Assembly (NCBI GenBank): GCA_963739435.1
Contig: CAVUAN010000024.1
Span: forward strand, 114,445 to 178,444
DNA length: 64,000 nucleotides
Direction of reading: 5' to 3'
From: CAVUAN01 sp963739435
Lineage (GTDB): Bacteria; Acidobacteriota; Thermoanaerobaculia; UBA5066; Gp7-AA6
The position numbers and the translations under genes were made by a program. Shown one piece after another: positions 31,369 through 41,113 of this stretch. The first letter of the stretch is position 1. Each line of letters opens with the position of its first letter. A model generated the notes under the pieces. That model had not been told where the DNA came from. It saw nothing but the letters and a program-made list of their open reading frames with translations, and made no database searches.

Positions 31369-34300
31369 ATGCGCCGCCCAGTGTACAGAGCTCTTTTTGT
31401 CTTTTTCGCCGGCCTGGCCGTACTGTCGCCGGCGCGAGCAGTTTCTTCTGACACCGCGCGGCTGGCGCCGCGGGCTCATCCCAAGCTCCTGGCCGAGATC
31501 GAGAAGGGCACGGACAACATCGCCGTGATCGTCGGCCTCAAGATGAGCTCGATCCCGGGGATCGCCCTCGAAGCGGCTCCCGCGGGCGACGATGACTTCC
31601 TGAGACGGTCGCAGCGGCTGGCCGCCGAGCGGCGGGTCTCCTCGGCCCTCTCCGAAACCGACTTCACTCCCACGCGCTACTTCGAGAGCTTCCCGCTTCT
31701 GGCGGGCCGCGCCAGCCGAGACGGCGCCATTGCCCTGGCCAATCGCTCCGACGTGGCCTGGGTCGCTCTCGACGGCGTCAAGGGACTCGTGGCGACCTCG
31801 CCGACCCTCCAGCCCATGCAGATCCTCGTCCGGAGCCCCCGCACCAACAGCCTCGGATTCACCGGGCAGGGGCAAGCCGTCGCGGTGCTCGACACCGGCG
31901 TCGACTACACCGTGGCGGAGCTGGGCGGCGCGGCCTTTCCGAATTCCAAGGTCGTGGGCGGGACGAATACGGCCGACCACACGGCGGACCCGCAGGATTG
32001 CGAGGGCCATGGCACTTCGGTCGCCGCGATCATCGCGGGCGCGGCCGGCATCGCCCCGGGCGCGAAGATCGTGGCCGTCAAGGTCTTTCCGGGCTGCTTT
32101 CCGTTCGCCTCCGACTCGGACATCCTGGCCGGCGTCGACTTCGCCATCGCCAACCGCGCCCGCTTCTCGATCGCCGCGATCAACATGAGCCTGGGCGCCG
32201 AGATTGCGGGCGAAGAGGGCCTGGGGTACTGCGACGCGCTCGAGCCGCAATACGCTTCGGCCTTCGACGCCGCGAACGCGGCGGGAATCGCCGTCGTCGT
32301 CGCCGCGGGCAACGGCGGCTCGTCCAACTCGCTCTCTTCCCCGGCCTGCGTCTCGAACGCGATCTCGGTCGGCGCCGTCTACGCGCAGCAGATCGCCACG
32401 ATCGACTGGGGCTTTTGCGTGGACGACCAGATCAAGCCCGACCAGCCGACGTGTTTTTCGAACTCGAACACGAACCTCTCGTTGATGGCGCCGGGGGCCT
32501 TCTGGAACGTGGTCACCTTCGGCGGCGCGCTCCAGAGCTTCTCGGGCACATCGGCGGCTGCCCCGGCGGTGGCCGGCGCGATTGCGGTGCTCAAGCAAGC
32601 CCGCCCGACGCTTACTCCCGCGGGCCTCGAGGGCGTGCTCGCCGCCACGGGAAAGCCGGTGCGGACGCCCGCAAACGGCATCCTGACGCCGCGCATCGAT
32701 GTCTTCGGGGCGACGCAGCTCGCCACGGCGAGCATCGCAAGCTATTCGGGGAGTCCCGTCACCATCCCGGATGGCACTGGATCCGCGAAAGCAACGGTGA
32801 CGGTGTCCGGCTTCGCGGGCCCGCTTGGGAGCGTCCAGGCGCTCGTGACGATCGATCATTTCGATCCCACGCAGCTCCTCGTCACGCTTGCGGGCCCGGA
32901 TGGGACGACCGTGACGCTTCACGATCACTCCGGTGTGCCCGAGCATCCCCTCAACACGGTCTTCGGGCGTACCCTCGCTTCCGCGAGCGCGCTCTCCGTC
33001 TTCGAGGGCAAGACCGTCAACGGCGTCTGGACGCTGACCGTGCAGGACACCGTCGGCGGCCGATCGGGCCGTATCCGGGCCTTCGCGATCGCGCTCATGC
33101 TCGGCCAGCCCCACGTTCCCCTGCCGGCGCTCTCCGATGGATTCGTCATCCCCTCCGTGTCGCGGGCCGACGAGGACCACCTGTCCTCGGCGGACGTGCG
33201 TCTCTACAACCCGGGATCGGCGGACAAGACCTTCGGCCTCTTCTTCGTGCCGAAGGGCCAGACGGGAGCGCTCGCCGTGCGCTCGACCCGCACCGTGGGC
33301 GCCGGCCAGGTCCTCGCCTTGAACGACGTGCTCTTCACGGAATTCGGCTATCTCGCGGCTTCAGGTCAACTCACCATCATTTCCGGCGACACGAACTTCT
33401 TCGTCACGAGCCGCTCCTTCCAGGAATCGACCTCGGGGACGTTCGGCGCGCTGACGCCCGGCCAGCCGACCGCCTCCGCGATCGCCCCGGGCAGTGGGAA
33501 AGCGACGCTCCCGGGTCTCACGCGCACGAGCTTCCTGCACTCGGACGTCGGCTTCGTCGAGGTCTCGGGAGAGCCCGCCATTGTGCAGTTCACCCTGACG
33601 GACGCGGCGGGAGCGGCCCTCGGCTCCTCGCAGCAGATCGCCCTGCCCAACCAATCGGTCCTGTTTCCCGACCCGATCCGGTATCTCGGCCTCGGCCTGA
33701 CGGACAGTTACCGCGTCCAGGCGGCGGTCGTCAGCGCCACCGGAAAGGTCGTCCCGTTCGCGACGAACACCGACGACCGCACGGGCGACACCGCCTTCGG
33801 GTCGGCGGTCCCGGCCCCGCCCCTCTCGTCGGACGACTGGATTCTGCCCTTCGCACAGTCGATCGCGATCGCGACTCCCAAGACCGGCCTCCCGTCGCCG
33901 TCGGCCGTTACAGGCTTCAGCGGCGAGACCGATCTGGTGCTCACGAACCTCGACGCCGCTCCAGCCAACGTTACGGTAACCGTGACACCTCTGTCGTCTC
34001 CGGGGATCGTCGTCCCGGGGCCCCAGACCTACACCGTCCAGCCTGGCCAGACGCTGACGCGCGCCAACGTCCTGCTGGCGGACTTCGGCTACTCGGGGTC
34101 ACCGGCGGCGCTTCGGATCCACACGGACGCCCCGTCGCGGCTCGTCGTCACGGCGCAGAGCCGTACGGTGGTGGCCTCCGGGACGTACGGCTTCACCGAG
34201 GCGGCCGTGGCGTCGTCCTCCGCCCTTTCCGGTGCCGACGGAACCGCAACGGTCATCCACCTGGATCAGAACAGCCAGACGAGCTCCGGCTTCGGTTTCG

Positions 34301-34566
34301 TCGAGGTCTCGGGTCACGACGCCCTCGTGCACGTCTCGGTTGTCAACGGGGCGACTGGAACCGAGCTCACGGCGAAGGACTACACGGTGCCGGCCGGCAA
34401 CGAGATCGTGGGGATCGTGTCCGACCTCCTCGGCACGGCCAGCGCGAGCAACATCGCCCTGCGCTTCTCCGTGACCTCCGGAGACGGCCGGATCATCGCG
34501 TACGCCGGTTCGAGCGACAGGCAATCCATGGACTCGATCCTGCTCGTGGCGCGAAGGGATTTCTAG
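31369..34566 (+). CDS. secreted subtilisin-family protease with P-domain
   Basis: A 1065-residue exported S8 protease. A signal peptide (LFVFFAGLAVLSPARA) and a ~120-residue pro-region come first. In the catalytic domain Asp is in AVLDTGVDY (residue ~175), His in CEGHGTSVAAI (~214) and Ser in FSGTSAAAPAVAGAI (~395), with the oxyanion region in VVAAGNGG. A proprotein-convertase-like P-domain follows (about 465-580: VTIDHFDPTQLLVTLAGPDG, VNGVWTLTVQD). The last ~480 residues are beta-rich repeats with 'GFVEVSG' units, not assigned to a family. The ATG follows AAAGGGGAAG. Its stop shares the palindrome CTAG with the convergent lpxH stop. Confidence 0.93.
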   Translation: MRRPVYRALFVFFAGLAVLSPARAVSSDTARLAPRAHPKLLAEIEKGTDNIAVIVGLKMSSIPGIALEAAPAGDDDFLRRSQRLAAERRVSSALSETDFTPTRYFESFPLLAGRASRDGAIALANRSDVAWVALDGVKGLVATSPTLQPMQILVRSPRTNSLGFTGQGQAVAVLDTGVDYTVAELGGAAFPNSKVVGGTNTADHTADPQDCEGHGTSVAAIIAGAAGIAPGAKIVAVKVFPGCFPFASDSDILAGVDFAIANRARFSIAAINMSLGAEIAGEEGLGYCDALEPQYASAFDAANAAGIAVVVAAGNGGSSNSLSSPACVSNAISVGAVYAQQIATIDWGFCVDDQIKPDQPTCFSNSNTNLSLMAPGAFWNVVTFGGALQSFSGTSAAAPAVAGAIAVLKQARPTLTPAGLEGVLAATGKPVRTPANGILTPRIDVFGATQLATASIASYSGSPVTIPDGTGSAKATVTVSGFAGPLGSVQALVTIDHFDPTQLLVTLAGPDGTTVTLHDHSGVPEHPLNTVFGRTLASASALSVFEGKTVNGVWTLTVQDTVGGRSGRIRAFAIALMLGQPHVPLPALSDGFVIPSVSRADEDHLSSADVRLYNPGSADKTFGLFFVPKGQTGALAVRSTRTVGAGQVLALNDVLFTEFGYLAASGQLTIISGDTNFFVTSRSFQESTSGTFGALTPGQPTASAIAPGSGKATLPGLTRTSFLHSDVGFVEVSGEPAIVQFTLTDAAGAALGSSQQIALPNQSVLFPDPIRYLGLGLTDSYRVQAAVVSATGKVVPFATNTDDRTGDTAFGSAVPAPPLSSDDWILPFAQSIAIATPKTGLPSPSAVTGFSGETDLVLTNLDAAPANVTVTVTPLSSPGIVVPGPQTYTVQPGQTLTRANVLLADFGYSGSPAALRIHTDAPSRLVVTAQSRTVVASGTYGFTEAAVASSSALSGADGTATVIHLDQNSQTSSGFGFVEVSGHDALVHVSVVNGATGTELTAKDYTVPAGNEIVGIVSDLLGTASASNIALRFSVTSGDGRIIAYAGSSDRQSMDSILLVARRDF

Positions 34567-35267
34567 AGGGCGGCCAGGCTCGTCTGGCCCCGCTCGTCGA
34601 TCTCCATCCACCGGCGTTCGTCCACGAACGCCGGCAGGATCTCGACGCGGCCGGAGCCGACTGTCTCGGTCCACGACTTGTGGAAGTGGCCGAGCAGCAG
34701 CACGTCGAAGCCCTCCCGGAAGCGGCGCGACGCGAACCGGCGGATCATCTCGACCGGCAGCCGCGTCTTGTGCTTGAAGTTCGAGCGGTAGAGGCGGGCT
34801 TCGACCTTCCAGACGAACCGATTGGCGGCCTTTTGGGGCACGACGTTCAGGGCCGCCCGGGAGACCGGGTTCTTCGAGAGGAAGCGCCAGAAACGGTACG
34901 GCCAGTCGGATTCGTTCAGGAGGTCGCCGTGCGTCAACAGGAAACGGCGGCCCCCCGCTTCGAAGGTTTCCTCGTCCACGACGGCGCCGAAATGCCGCTC
35001 GGCATACGAGCCGCGCAGAAAGAAGTCGCGGTTGCCCTCGACATAGGTCACCGGGACGCCCTTTTCCGCGAGGCGGTCGACGGTCTCGAGGAACTTCACG
35101 ATGGCCGGCGTCTCGAACTTCGGGTGGGCGATGAAGTAGTGGAAGATGTCTCCCAGAAGAGAGACCGCCTTCGCTCCCCGACCCTGCGCTTTTTCGAGCG
35201 CCTCCAGGAACGGCCCTTCGTCCCCCGGGCGCCGGCCGACGTGGCAGTCGGCGAAGACGGCTCGCAT
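34563..35267 (-). CDS. lpxH: UDP-2,3-diacylglucosamine diphosphatase-like metallophosphoesterase
   Basis: LpxH hydrolyses UDP-2,3-diacylglucosamine to lipid X at the inner membrane during lipid A synthesis. The calcineurin-like metal motifs are all present: AVFADCHVG (usual DxH), SLLGDIFHYF, VEGNRDFFLRG, LLTHGDLLNESDW and LLLGHFHKSW. At 234 residues it has LpxH length. I use the ATG at 35267 because the family starts right before the first metal motif; a TTG at 35288 is in frame. LpxH/LpxG and related UDP-sugar hydrolases are hard to separate by eye, so the exact substrate is likely, not certain. Confidence 0.8.
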   Translation of the reverse strand: MRAVFADCHVGRRPGDEGPFLEALEKAQGRGAKAVSLLGDIFHYFIAHPKFETPAIVKFLETVDRLAEKGVPVTYVEGNRDFFLRGSYAERHFGAVVDEETFEAGGRRFLLTHGDLLNESDWPYRFWRFLSKNPVSRAALNVVPQKAANRFVWKVEARLYRSNFKHKTRLPVEMIRRFASRRFREGFDVLLLGHFHKSWTETVGSGRVEILPAFVDERRWMEIDERGQTSLAAL

Positions 35268-35310
35268 GCGCAGGGAGTGTAAGGTCAAACCGTCCTAGAA
35301 TCGGGGAGGT

Positions 35311-38127
35311 ATGGGCGAATCCTCCGGCGTCTTGAGGCCCTGGCAGCGCAGGCTCTATCGCCTCCTCCTGATCCCTCTCGGCCTGATCGCCGCCAACGCC
35401 ATCTACCTCGTGGCATTCACCCGCGACACGTCCTTCTTCTACGTGATGTTGCTGCTGCATCTGGCCCTGGGGATCGCAATCGCCATTCCCTTCTTCGTCT
35501 TCGCGACGACACACGCCCGGCGGATGATCCGCATGTGGAACAAGCGGGCCAAGTATGCGGGGCTCGCGATCGTCACCCTGGCCGTCGTCTGCGTCTCAAC
35601 CGGCATCTTCATGACCTTCCAGGGCGCGACGCTCAACAACCGGGTGATCTGGATCGCGCACGTGGCGGCGGTCCCGCTGGCGCTCGTGGCGTTCATCCTC
35701 CACCGGCGGGCGCACACCCATCAGCTCCAGTTCCGGCGCCTCTACGCCTGGGGCGGAGCGGTCCTGGTCTTTCTCGGGGCCATGACGCTCGCCGCAAAGC
35801 TCGAGAAACCCCCGAAGCGGATCGTCAACGTGAACGGCGACACCGTGTTCTTCCCGGCTTCTTCGGAGACCTTCGACCAGGGCCTGCTCGACGCGAAGAA
35901 GCTCTCGGCCAACGGCTACTGCGAGTCCTGCCACCCCGACTCGTTCCACCAGTGGGAGCGCTCCGCGCATCGGTTCTCGTCGTTCAACAATCCCTTCTAC
36001 CGAAAGGCCGTCGAGCTGATGGCCGACCGCGTGGGGCGCGAGCGGACGAAATGGTGCTCCGGCTGTCACGACCCTGTCGTGCTCTTCACCGGCCAGATGG
36101 GCGCCGCGACGCAGGCGAAGTTCTCCTATGACGCGTTCGAGGGACAGCAGGGCTTGACCTGCATGTCCTGCCATTCGATCGTCGAGGTCAAGGACACGAA
36201 GGGCAACGGGTCCTACGTCATCGAAGAGGCCAAGCAGTATCCCTTCGCCTTTTCGGAGAACGCGGTGTTGAAGGACCTCAACCGGCTGCTGATTCGCATG
36301 GAGCCCTCGCTTCACCGCAAGACGTTCTTGAAGCCGCTGCACCGCACGCCCGAGTTCTGCTCGGCCTGCCACAAGGTGGCGCTGATCCCGGCCTTGAACG
36401 ACTACCGCTGGATGCGAGGCCAGAACCACTACGACACCTGGTACGACTCGGGCGTCTCGGGCCGAGCCGTGCGCTCTTTCTACGATCCGCCGCAGGCCAA
36501 GGCCTGCCGCGACTGCCACCTCCCGCCTTACCGCTCGGACGAGTTCGGCAACCGCGGAGGCCAGCTCCACGACCACCTCTTCCCGGCCGCCAACACGGCC
36601 CTGCCGTTTACCCGTGGCGACAAGGAAACCGAGGCTCGCATCCGGGAGTTCCTCCAGAACAAGGTCCTGACGGTCGACCTGTTCGCGCTGAAGCGCGGCA
36701 ACGAGGTGCTCGTGCTGGGAGACAGGCCTCCCGCCGTCTCTCCCGGCGAGACGCTGGATGTCGAGGTCGTCGTGCGCACCCGCGGCATCGGGCACCCCTA
36801 CACCAACGGCACGGCCGACTCGAACGAGACGTGGGTGTCGCTCGACGGCAGCGCGGAAGGCGGCAATTTCTTCCGCAGCGGTGTCCTCGACGCAAAGGGG
36901 CGGCTGGACCCGGCCTGCGACCGGCTCGAGCTGTACGTGATCGACCACGACGGCCAGCACATGGACAGGCGACAGCCGCAGGACATCCATGTGCCTCTGT
37001 ACAACAACGGCATCGGTCCCGGCGCCGCGCGCACCGTCCACTACCGCGTCCAGGTCCCGAAGGATGCGAAGGGCTCCATCGTGCTCTCGGCCGGCGTCCA
37101 CTACCGGAAGTTCTCCCGCGACTACACGACGTTTTCGCTGGGCGCTTCCTCTCCATCGCTGCCCGTCACCACCCTTGCCTCCGACTCCGTGACCCTCCCG
37201 GTATCGGACTCCCTCTCCCCGCGGGAGCGGGGGGGCACGGGGGGCCTCCCCCCGCTTACTTCAGCGTCGGCCGCGGCAGAAGGCCGCGCCTCGCGAAGCG
37301 AGCGGCCGACAGGGGTGAGGGGCGGACAAGAGCCGATGTCAGCCTCGAAGCGGGGCAACCCCGACCCACCGTGGCTCCGCTGGAACGACTACGCCATCGG
37401 CCTTTTCCAGCAGGGCGACTGGAAGGGCGCGGCCGCCGCGTGGACCAGGACCGCGGAGCTCGCGCCGGACAAGCCGGACGGGCCCCTGAACCGGGCGCGC
37501 GCCGAGATCGCGGAGGGCCGCCTCGCCGATGCCGCGGCCTCGCTCGCGCAGGCCGAGCAGCGGCGGCCGGGCTGGGGAAAGACCGCCTTCTTCCGCGCGA
37601 CGCTCGAGAAGGACGAGGGCCGCCTGGACGACGCCGAGCGCGATCTGAAGGCCGTGCTCGCGAAGTTCCCGCTCGACCGCGTCGCCTGGAGCAACCTCGG
37701 CTCCGTGTACTGGCTGGCAGGCCGATACGCCGACGCGATCGCTGCCTACGGGAAGACACTGGAAATCGATCCCGAAGACCTGACGGCCAACTACAACCTC
37801 ATGCGCGTCTACCGCGCCACGGGTGACCGGACGAACGCCGCCATCCACGAGAAGGCCTGGCTGAAGTACAAGGATGACGAGACGGCGCGCGCCTTGGCGG
37901 CCGACCTGCGCTTGAACGACTTCTTTGCCAACCGCGAATCCCAACCCATCCACGTGCACTCCGAGGCCACGCCTCCCGCGGCGCCGGAACCGGCCTGGCT
38001 CGCTTCGATCGGCAAGAAGGGCTACGACACCGACGGGCGCTACCTCGCGGCAGCCCATCCGCCGATCCGCCGCGACCTCAACGAGACGAGCGCCCACCGC
38101 CCCTTCGCCGCGGCTCGACAGCCTTGA
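35311..38127 (+). CDS. membrane-anchored five-haem cytochrome c with TPR tail
   Basis: A 938-residue fusion. Four to five N-terminal membrane helices (about 18-160) precede a periplasmic cytochrome c554-like region with five CxxCH haem sites: CESCH (204), CSGCH (249), CMSCH (284), CSACH (350) and CRDCH (399). A beta domain follows (about 440-620: VSPGETLDVEVVVRTRGIGH). A Ser/Arg/Gly-rich linker at about 633-672 is encoded by a dispersed DNA repeat. The last ~250 residues are TPRs (LFQQGDWKGAAAAWTRTAEL, AWSNLGSVYWLAGRYADAIA). Electron transfer is evident; donor and acceptor are unknown. It is coupled by TTGA to a CRTAC1 protein. Confidence 0.88.
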   Translation: MGESSGVLRPWQRRLYRLLLIPLGLIAANAIYLVAFTRDTSFFYVMLLLHLALGIAIAIPFFVFATTHARRMIRMWNKRAKYAGLAIVTLAVVCVSTGIFMTFQGATLNNRVIWIAHVAAVPLALVAFILHRRAHTHQLQFRRLYAWGGAVLVFLGAMTLAAKLEKPPKRIVNVNGDTVFFPASSETFDQGLLDAKKLSANGYCESCHPDSFHQWERSAHRFSSFNNPFYRKAVELMADRVGRERTKWCSGCHDPVVLFTGQMGAATQAKFSYDAFEGQQGLTCMSCHSIVEVKDTKGNGSYVIEEAKQYPFAFSENAVLKDLNRLLIRMEPSLHRKTFLKPLHRTPEFCSACHKVALIPALNDYRWMRGQNHYDTWYDSGVSGRAVRSFYDPPQAKACRDCHLPPYRSDEFGNRGGQLHDHLFPAANTALPFTRGDKETEARIREFLQNKVLTVDLFALKRGNEVLVLGDRPPAVSPGETLDVEVVVRTRGIGHPYTNGTADSNETWVSLDGSAEGGNFFRSGVLDAKGRLDPACDRLELYVIDHDGQHMDRRQPQDIHVPLYNNGIGPGAARTVHYRVQVPKDAKGSIVLSAGVHYRKFSRDYTTFSLGASSPSLPVTTLASDSVTLPVSDSLSPRERGGTGGLPPLTSASAAAEGRASRSERPTGVRGGQEPMSASKRGNPDPPWLRWNDYAIGLFQQGDWKGAAAAWTRTAELAPDKPDGPLNRARAEIAEGRLADAAASLAQAEQRRPGWGKTAFFRATLEKDEGRLDDAERDLKAVLAKFPLDRVAWSNLGSVYWLAGRYADAIAAYGKTLEIDPEDLTANYNLMRVYRATGDRTNAAIHEKAWLKYKDDETARALAADLRLNDFFANRESQPIHVHSEATPPAAPEPAWLASIGKKGYDTDGRYLAAAHPPIRRDLNETSAHRPFAAARQP
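37209..37326. repeat. dispersed GC-rich repeat inserted in frame in the cytochrome gene
   Basis: The segment opens with CCCTCTCCCCGCGGGAG and closes with AGGGGTGAGGGGCGG, the same words that form intergenic repeats at 54525-54560, 58330-58363 and 58405-58440. Between them GTCGGCCGC (37266) pairs with GCGGCCGAC (37311). It contains no stop in the gene's frame and encodes the linker SLSPRERGGTGG...RPTGVRGGQEP. Confidence 0.7.
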
Positions 38128-39839
38128 AGAGCTATCGGCGCGCTCTCGCTTCGATCGCAGCCGCTGCTTTCTTCTCTGCCTGCCGGGCGCGCGAACAGGC
38201 TGTGGCTCCCGGACCTCCCCCGCCGACGCCGACCCCCGCTGCAACCGTCCGCTTCGAAGAACGGGCGAAGGAGATGGGGATCGATTTCGTCCACGTCAAC
38301 GGCGCCCGCGGCGACAAGTGGATGCCGGAGACGATGGGCGGCGGCGTGGCGGTCCTCGACTACGACGGGGACGGGAAGCCCGATCTCCTGTTCGTGTCGG
38401 GCGCCTACTGGCCGGGCGATCCGCGAGCCCCGCAGCAGAAGTCCTCCCTCGCCCTCTACCGCAACGAGGGAAACGACACCGCGGGGCTCCCCCATTTTCG
38501 AAATGTGACGCGCGAAGCGGGGCTCGAGAGGGTCTTCTACGGCATGGGAGCGGCCGTGGGCGACTACGACAACGACGGCCGCCCCGACATCTACGTCACG
38601 GCGCTCGGCCGCAACTTTCTCTTCCACAACACCGGAGGCCGCTTCGAGGAAGTCGCTCAAAAAGCCGGCGTCGCCGACTCCGGCTGGGGAACCTCCGCCG
38701 CCTGGTTCGACTACGACGGAGACGGGCTGCTCGATCTCTTCGTCTGCCGCTACGTCGACTGGAGCCCGAAGAAGGACCTGTTCTGCACGCTGGACGGAAA
38801 CACGAAGTCCTATTGCACGCCCGAGCGTTACACCGGCACGTCCTCGCACCTCTACCGCAACCTTGGAGGAGGCCGTTTCGAGGATGCCACGGCGAAAGCG
38901 GGCGTCCGGACGGAGAACCAGAAAGCCCTGGGCGTGGCTCCCTGGGACTTCAACGGCGACGGCAAGATCGACTTCCTCGTCTCCAATGACACGGCCCCGA
39001 ACAACCTCTTCCGCAACAAGGGCGACGGAACCTTCGCAGACGTGGCGGCCGAGGAAGGCGTGGCGGTCGACGAGAACGGGCGGTCGCGCGGCGCCATGGG
39101 CGCGGCCTGGGGCGACACGAAGAACGGGAAGGGCGCGACGCTGGCGATCGGCAACTTCTCGAACGAGTTGAAGTCCCTCTACTGGACCGAGTCGGGCGAG
39201 GTGTTCCTCGACGAGTCTCCCAGGAGCGGCGTGGGCGGGACGTCGTTTCTCTCGCTCACTTTCGGCCTGTTCTTCTTCGACGCCGACCTCGACGGCCGCC
39301 TGGACCTCTTCCTCGCCAATGGACACGTGGAGCCGACCGTCCAGGAGGTCCAGAAGGCCGTGGCCTACAAGCAGCCTCCGATCCTCTACTGGAACGCGGG
39401 AGACGGCCGATTCACGCCGCTCGGAGACCGCGCCGGCGACCTGGCGCAGCCGCTCGTGGCGCGCGGCGCCGCCTTCGCCGACCTCGACGGCGACGGCGAC
39501 CTCGACGTGATCGTGGTCGAAAACGGCGGGCCGGCCCGCGTGTTCGTCAACCGCCTCGACCGGCCGCTGCAGAGCGTCCGCACGCTCCTCGTTGGCGCGG
39601 GCAAGTCCAACCGCGACGCCGTCGGCGCCAGGGTTACGGCCTCGATCGGCGGCCGCACGCTTTCGCAGCAGGTTCCAGGCGGCCTTTCGTACCTCTCGTC
39701 ACCGGAGAGGACGCTGACCTTCGGCCTCGGCACCGCCTCGAAGATCGACACTCTCGAGATCCGCTGGCCCGACGGCGCCACGCAAACGCTCCGCGACATC
39801 CCGGGCGGCGCCCGCCTGACGATCCGGCAGCCTTCTTGA
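38124..39839 (+). CDS. CRTAC1-family FG-GAP/ASPIC-UnbV lipoprotein
   Basis: A 571-residue exported protein. The N-terminus ends in AAAAFFSAC, a lipobox, so it is probably a lipoprotein anchored at Cys-20. A beta-propeller of FG-GAP/VCBS repeats carries calcium-binding loops of the form DxDGDGxxD: VLDYDGDGKPDLLFVSG, VGDYDNDGRPDIYVTA, WFDYDGDGLLDLFVC, PWDFNGDGKIDFLVSN, FADLDGDGDLDVIVVE. An ASPIC/UnbV domain closes the protein (VGARVTASIGGRTLSQQVPG, LEIRWPDGATQTL). Starts at TTG overlapping the cytochrome stop. Family function is unsettled. Confidence 0.9.
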   Translation: MKSYRRALASIAAAAFFSACRAREQAVAPGPPPPTPTPAATVRFEERAKEMGIDFVHVNGARGDKWMPETMGGGVAVLDYDGDGKPDLLFVSGAYWPGDPRAPQQKSSLALYRNEGNDTAGLPHFRNVTREAGLERVFYGMGAAVGDYDNDGRPDIYVTALGRNFLFHNTGGRFEEVAQKAGVADSGWGTSAAWFDYDGDGLLDLFVCRYVDWSPKKDLFCTLDGNTKSYCTPERYTGTSSHLYRNLGGGRFEDATAKAGVRTENQKALGVAPWDFNGDGKIDFLVSNDTAPNNLFRNKGDGTFADVAAEEGVAVDENGRSRGAMGAAWGDTKNGKGATLAIGNFSNELKSLYWTESGEVFLDESPRSGVGGTSFLSLTFGLFFFDADLDGRLDLFLANGHVEPTVQEVQKAVAYKQPPILYWNAGDGRFTPLGDRAGDLAQPLVARGAAFADLDGDGDLDVIVVENGGPARVFVNRLDRPLQSVRTLLVGAGKSNRDAVGARVTASIGGRTLSQQVPGGLSYLSSPERTLTFGLGTASKIDTLEIRWPDGATQTLRDIPGGARLTIRQPS

Positions 39840-41113
39840 ACGAAAGGCGTCGGCAGCGGTGGCTACCCCGCTTGACGCCGCTTGCAGGAAGGCGGCTGCC
39901 GAGGGAGCTGCGCGCGGAGAACGTCGCACGGCTGGCCGGAGCGCTCCCTCGCGGCATCGAGGACCCCGGCCTCGAGCCCCTCCTGGCGCGCATCGAGAGC
40001 TCGCCGGTCCTGTCCGGCAACCGCGTCGCTGTCTACACCAATGGAACCGAAGCGTTCGCCGCCATGCTCGCGGCAATCGACGCGGCTGCGTCGGAGGTGC
40101 TCCTCGAGGCCTACATCTTCCGGGACGACGCGACGGGCCGGGCATTTGGAGAAAGCCTCAGCCGGGCCGCGGCGCGCGGTGTCCGGGTGCGAATCCTGGC
40201 CGACGGGCTCGGGTCCTCGGAGACGAGCGAGGATTTCTGGAACGCGTTGCGGTCGGCCGGCGCCGACGTTCGGATCTTCCATCCGCTGTTTGCCCGCTTC
40301 TTCGACGCCGCTTTTCGAGATCACCGCAAAATCCTCGTAGCGGACTGCCGTGTGGCGTTCACCGGCGGGATGAACATCGGCGAGGAGTATGGATCGTCCC
40401 GCCGTTCGACCCGGCGCATCCGAAAGGGGCTCGCCTGGCGCGACACCCAGGTCCGTGTCGAGGGCCCGACGGCCTGGGAGATGGCCGTCGTTTTCAGCGA
40501 GGGCTGGGACCGGGCCGGCGGAGATCCGCTTCATCTTCCAACGCTGGCCGCGTCGGACTCCCCCGGCTCCCGCATCCTCACGCTCGACACGCGGCCGGGC
40601 CGTGGAGTCGACGAGCTTGCCTCGATCCTGACGGCCCTGGTCGCCGCGGCGCGTCACCGGGTCTGGATCACGAACTCGTACTTCGCGCCCAAGAGGCGAG
40701 CGTTCGAAATTCTGACCGCGGCCGTCGGCCGGGGCGTGGACGTGCGCCTCCTGCTCCCGGGGCAGAGCGATGTGCCCCTGATCCGGCACGCTGGGCACGG
40801 CTTTTTCGCCGAGCTGCTCGGCCGCGGCGTGCGCGTCTTCGAGTACCAACCCGCCGTCCTTCACGCCAAGACGCTGGTCGTGGACGAGCGCGTCTGCGTC
40901 GTCGGCTCGACAAACCTCGACTACCGCTCTTTCGACTTCAACGCCGAATGCAATCTGGTCATCCTCTGCAAGGAAACGACTGCCGCGCTGGCCGCCGCTT
41001 TCGAAGACGACCTGTCGCAGTCACTCGAGATCCATTCATCCGACTGGTACCGCCGCCCGCTCCTCCATCGCCTCGGCGACAGCTTCGCCCGCTTACTCTC
41101 CCCCGCACTCTAG
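39836..41113 (+). CDS. cardiolipin synthase-like phospholipase D enzyme
   Basis: A 425-residue phosphatidyltransferase/phospholipase D protein with two HKD motifs: AFRDHRKILVADCRVAFTGG near residue 163, followed by MNIGEEY, and LHAKTLVVDERVCVVGSTNLD near residue 342 with FDFNAECN after it. It lacks the two N-terminal membrane helices of classical ClsA, resembling the ClsB type. It probably links two phosphatidylglycerols or acts on related phospholipids. TTG start overlapping the CRTAC1 stop (TTGA). Its stop shares the palindrome CTAG at 41110-41113 with the opposing CRTAC1 gene. Confidence 0.88.
   Translation: MNERRRQRWLPRLTPLAGRRLPRELRAENVARLAGALPRGIEDPGLEPLLARIESSPVLSGNRVAVYTNGTEAFAAMLAAIDAAASEVLLEAYIFRDDATGRAFGESLSRAAARGVRVRILADGLGSSETSEDFWNALRSAGADVRIFHPLFARFFDAAFRDHRKILVADCRVAFTGGMNIGEEYGSSRRSTRRIRKGLAWRDTQVRVEGPTAWEMAVVFSEGWDRAGGDPLHLPTLAASDSPGSRILTLDTRPGRGVDELASILTALVAAARHRVWITNSYFAPKRRAFEILTAAVGRGVDVRLLLPGQSDVPLIRHAGHGFFAELLGRGVRVFEYQPAVLHAKTLVVDERVCVVGSTNLDYRSFDFNAECNLVILCKETTAALAAAFEDDLSQSLEIHSSDWYRRPLLHRLGDSFARLLSPAL

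Noticed and set aside
31324..33180. 618-codon leftward open frame
   Set aside because: Antisense to the subtilase, whose catalytic triad and P-domain are unambiguous.
31998..35282. 1094-codon rightward open frame overlapping the subtilase and lpxH
   Set aside because: An out-of-frame shadow of the subtilase that runs on antisense to lpxH; low-complexity Arg/Gly/Pro content.
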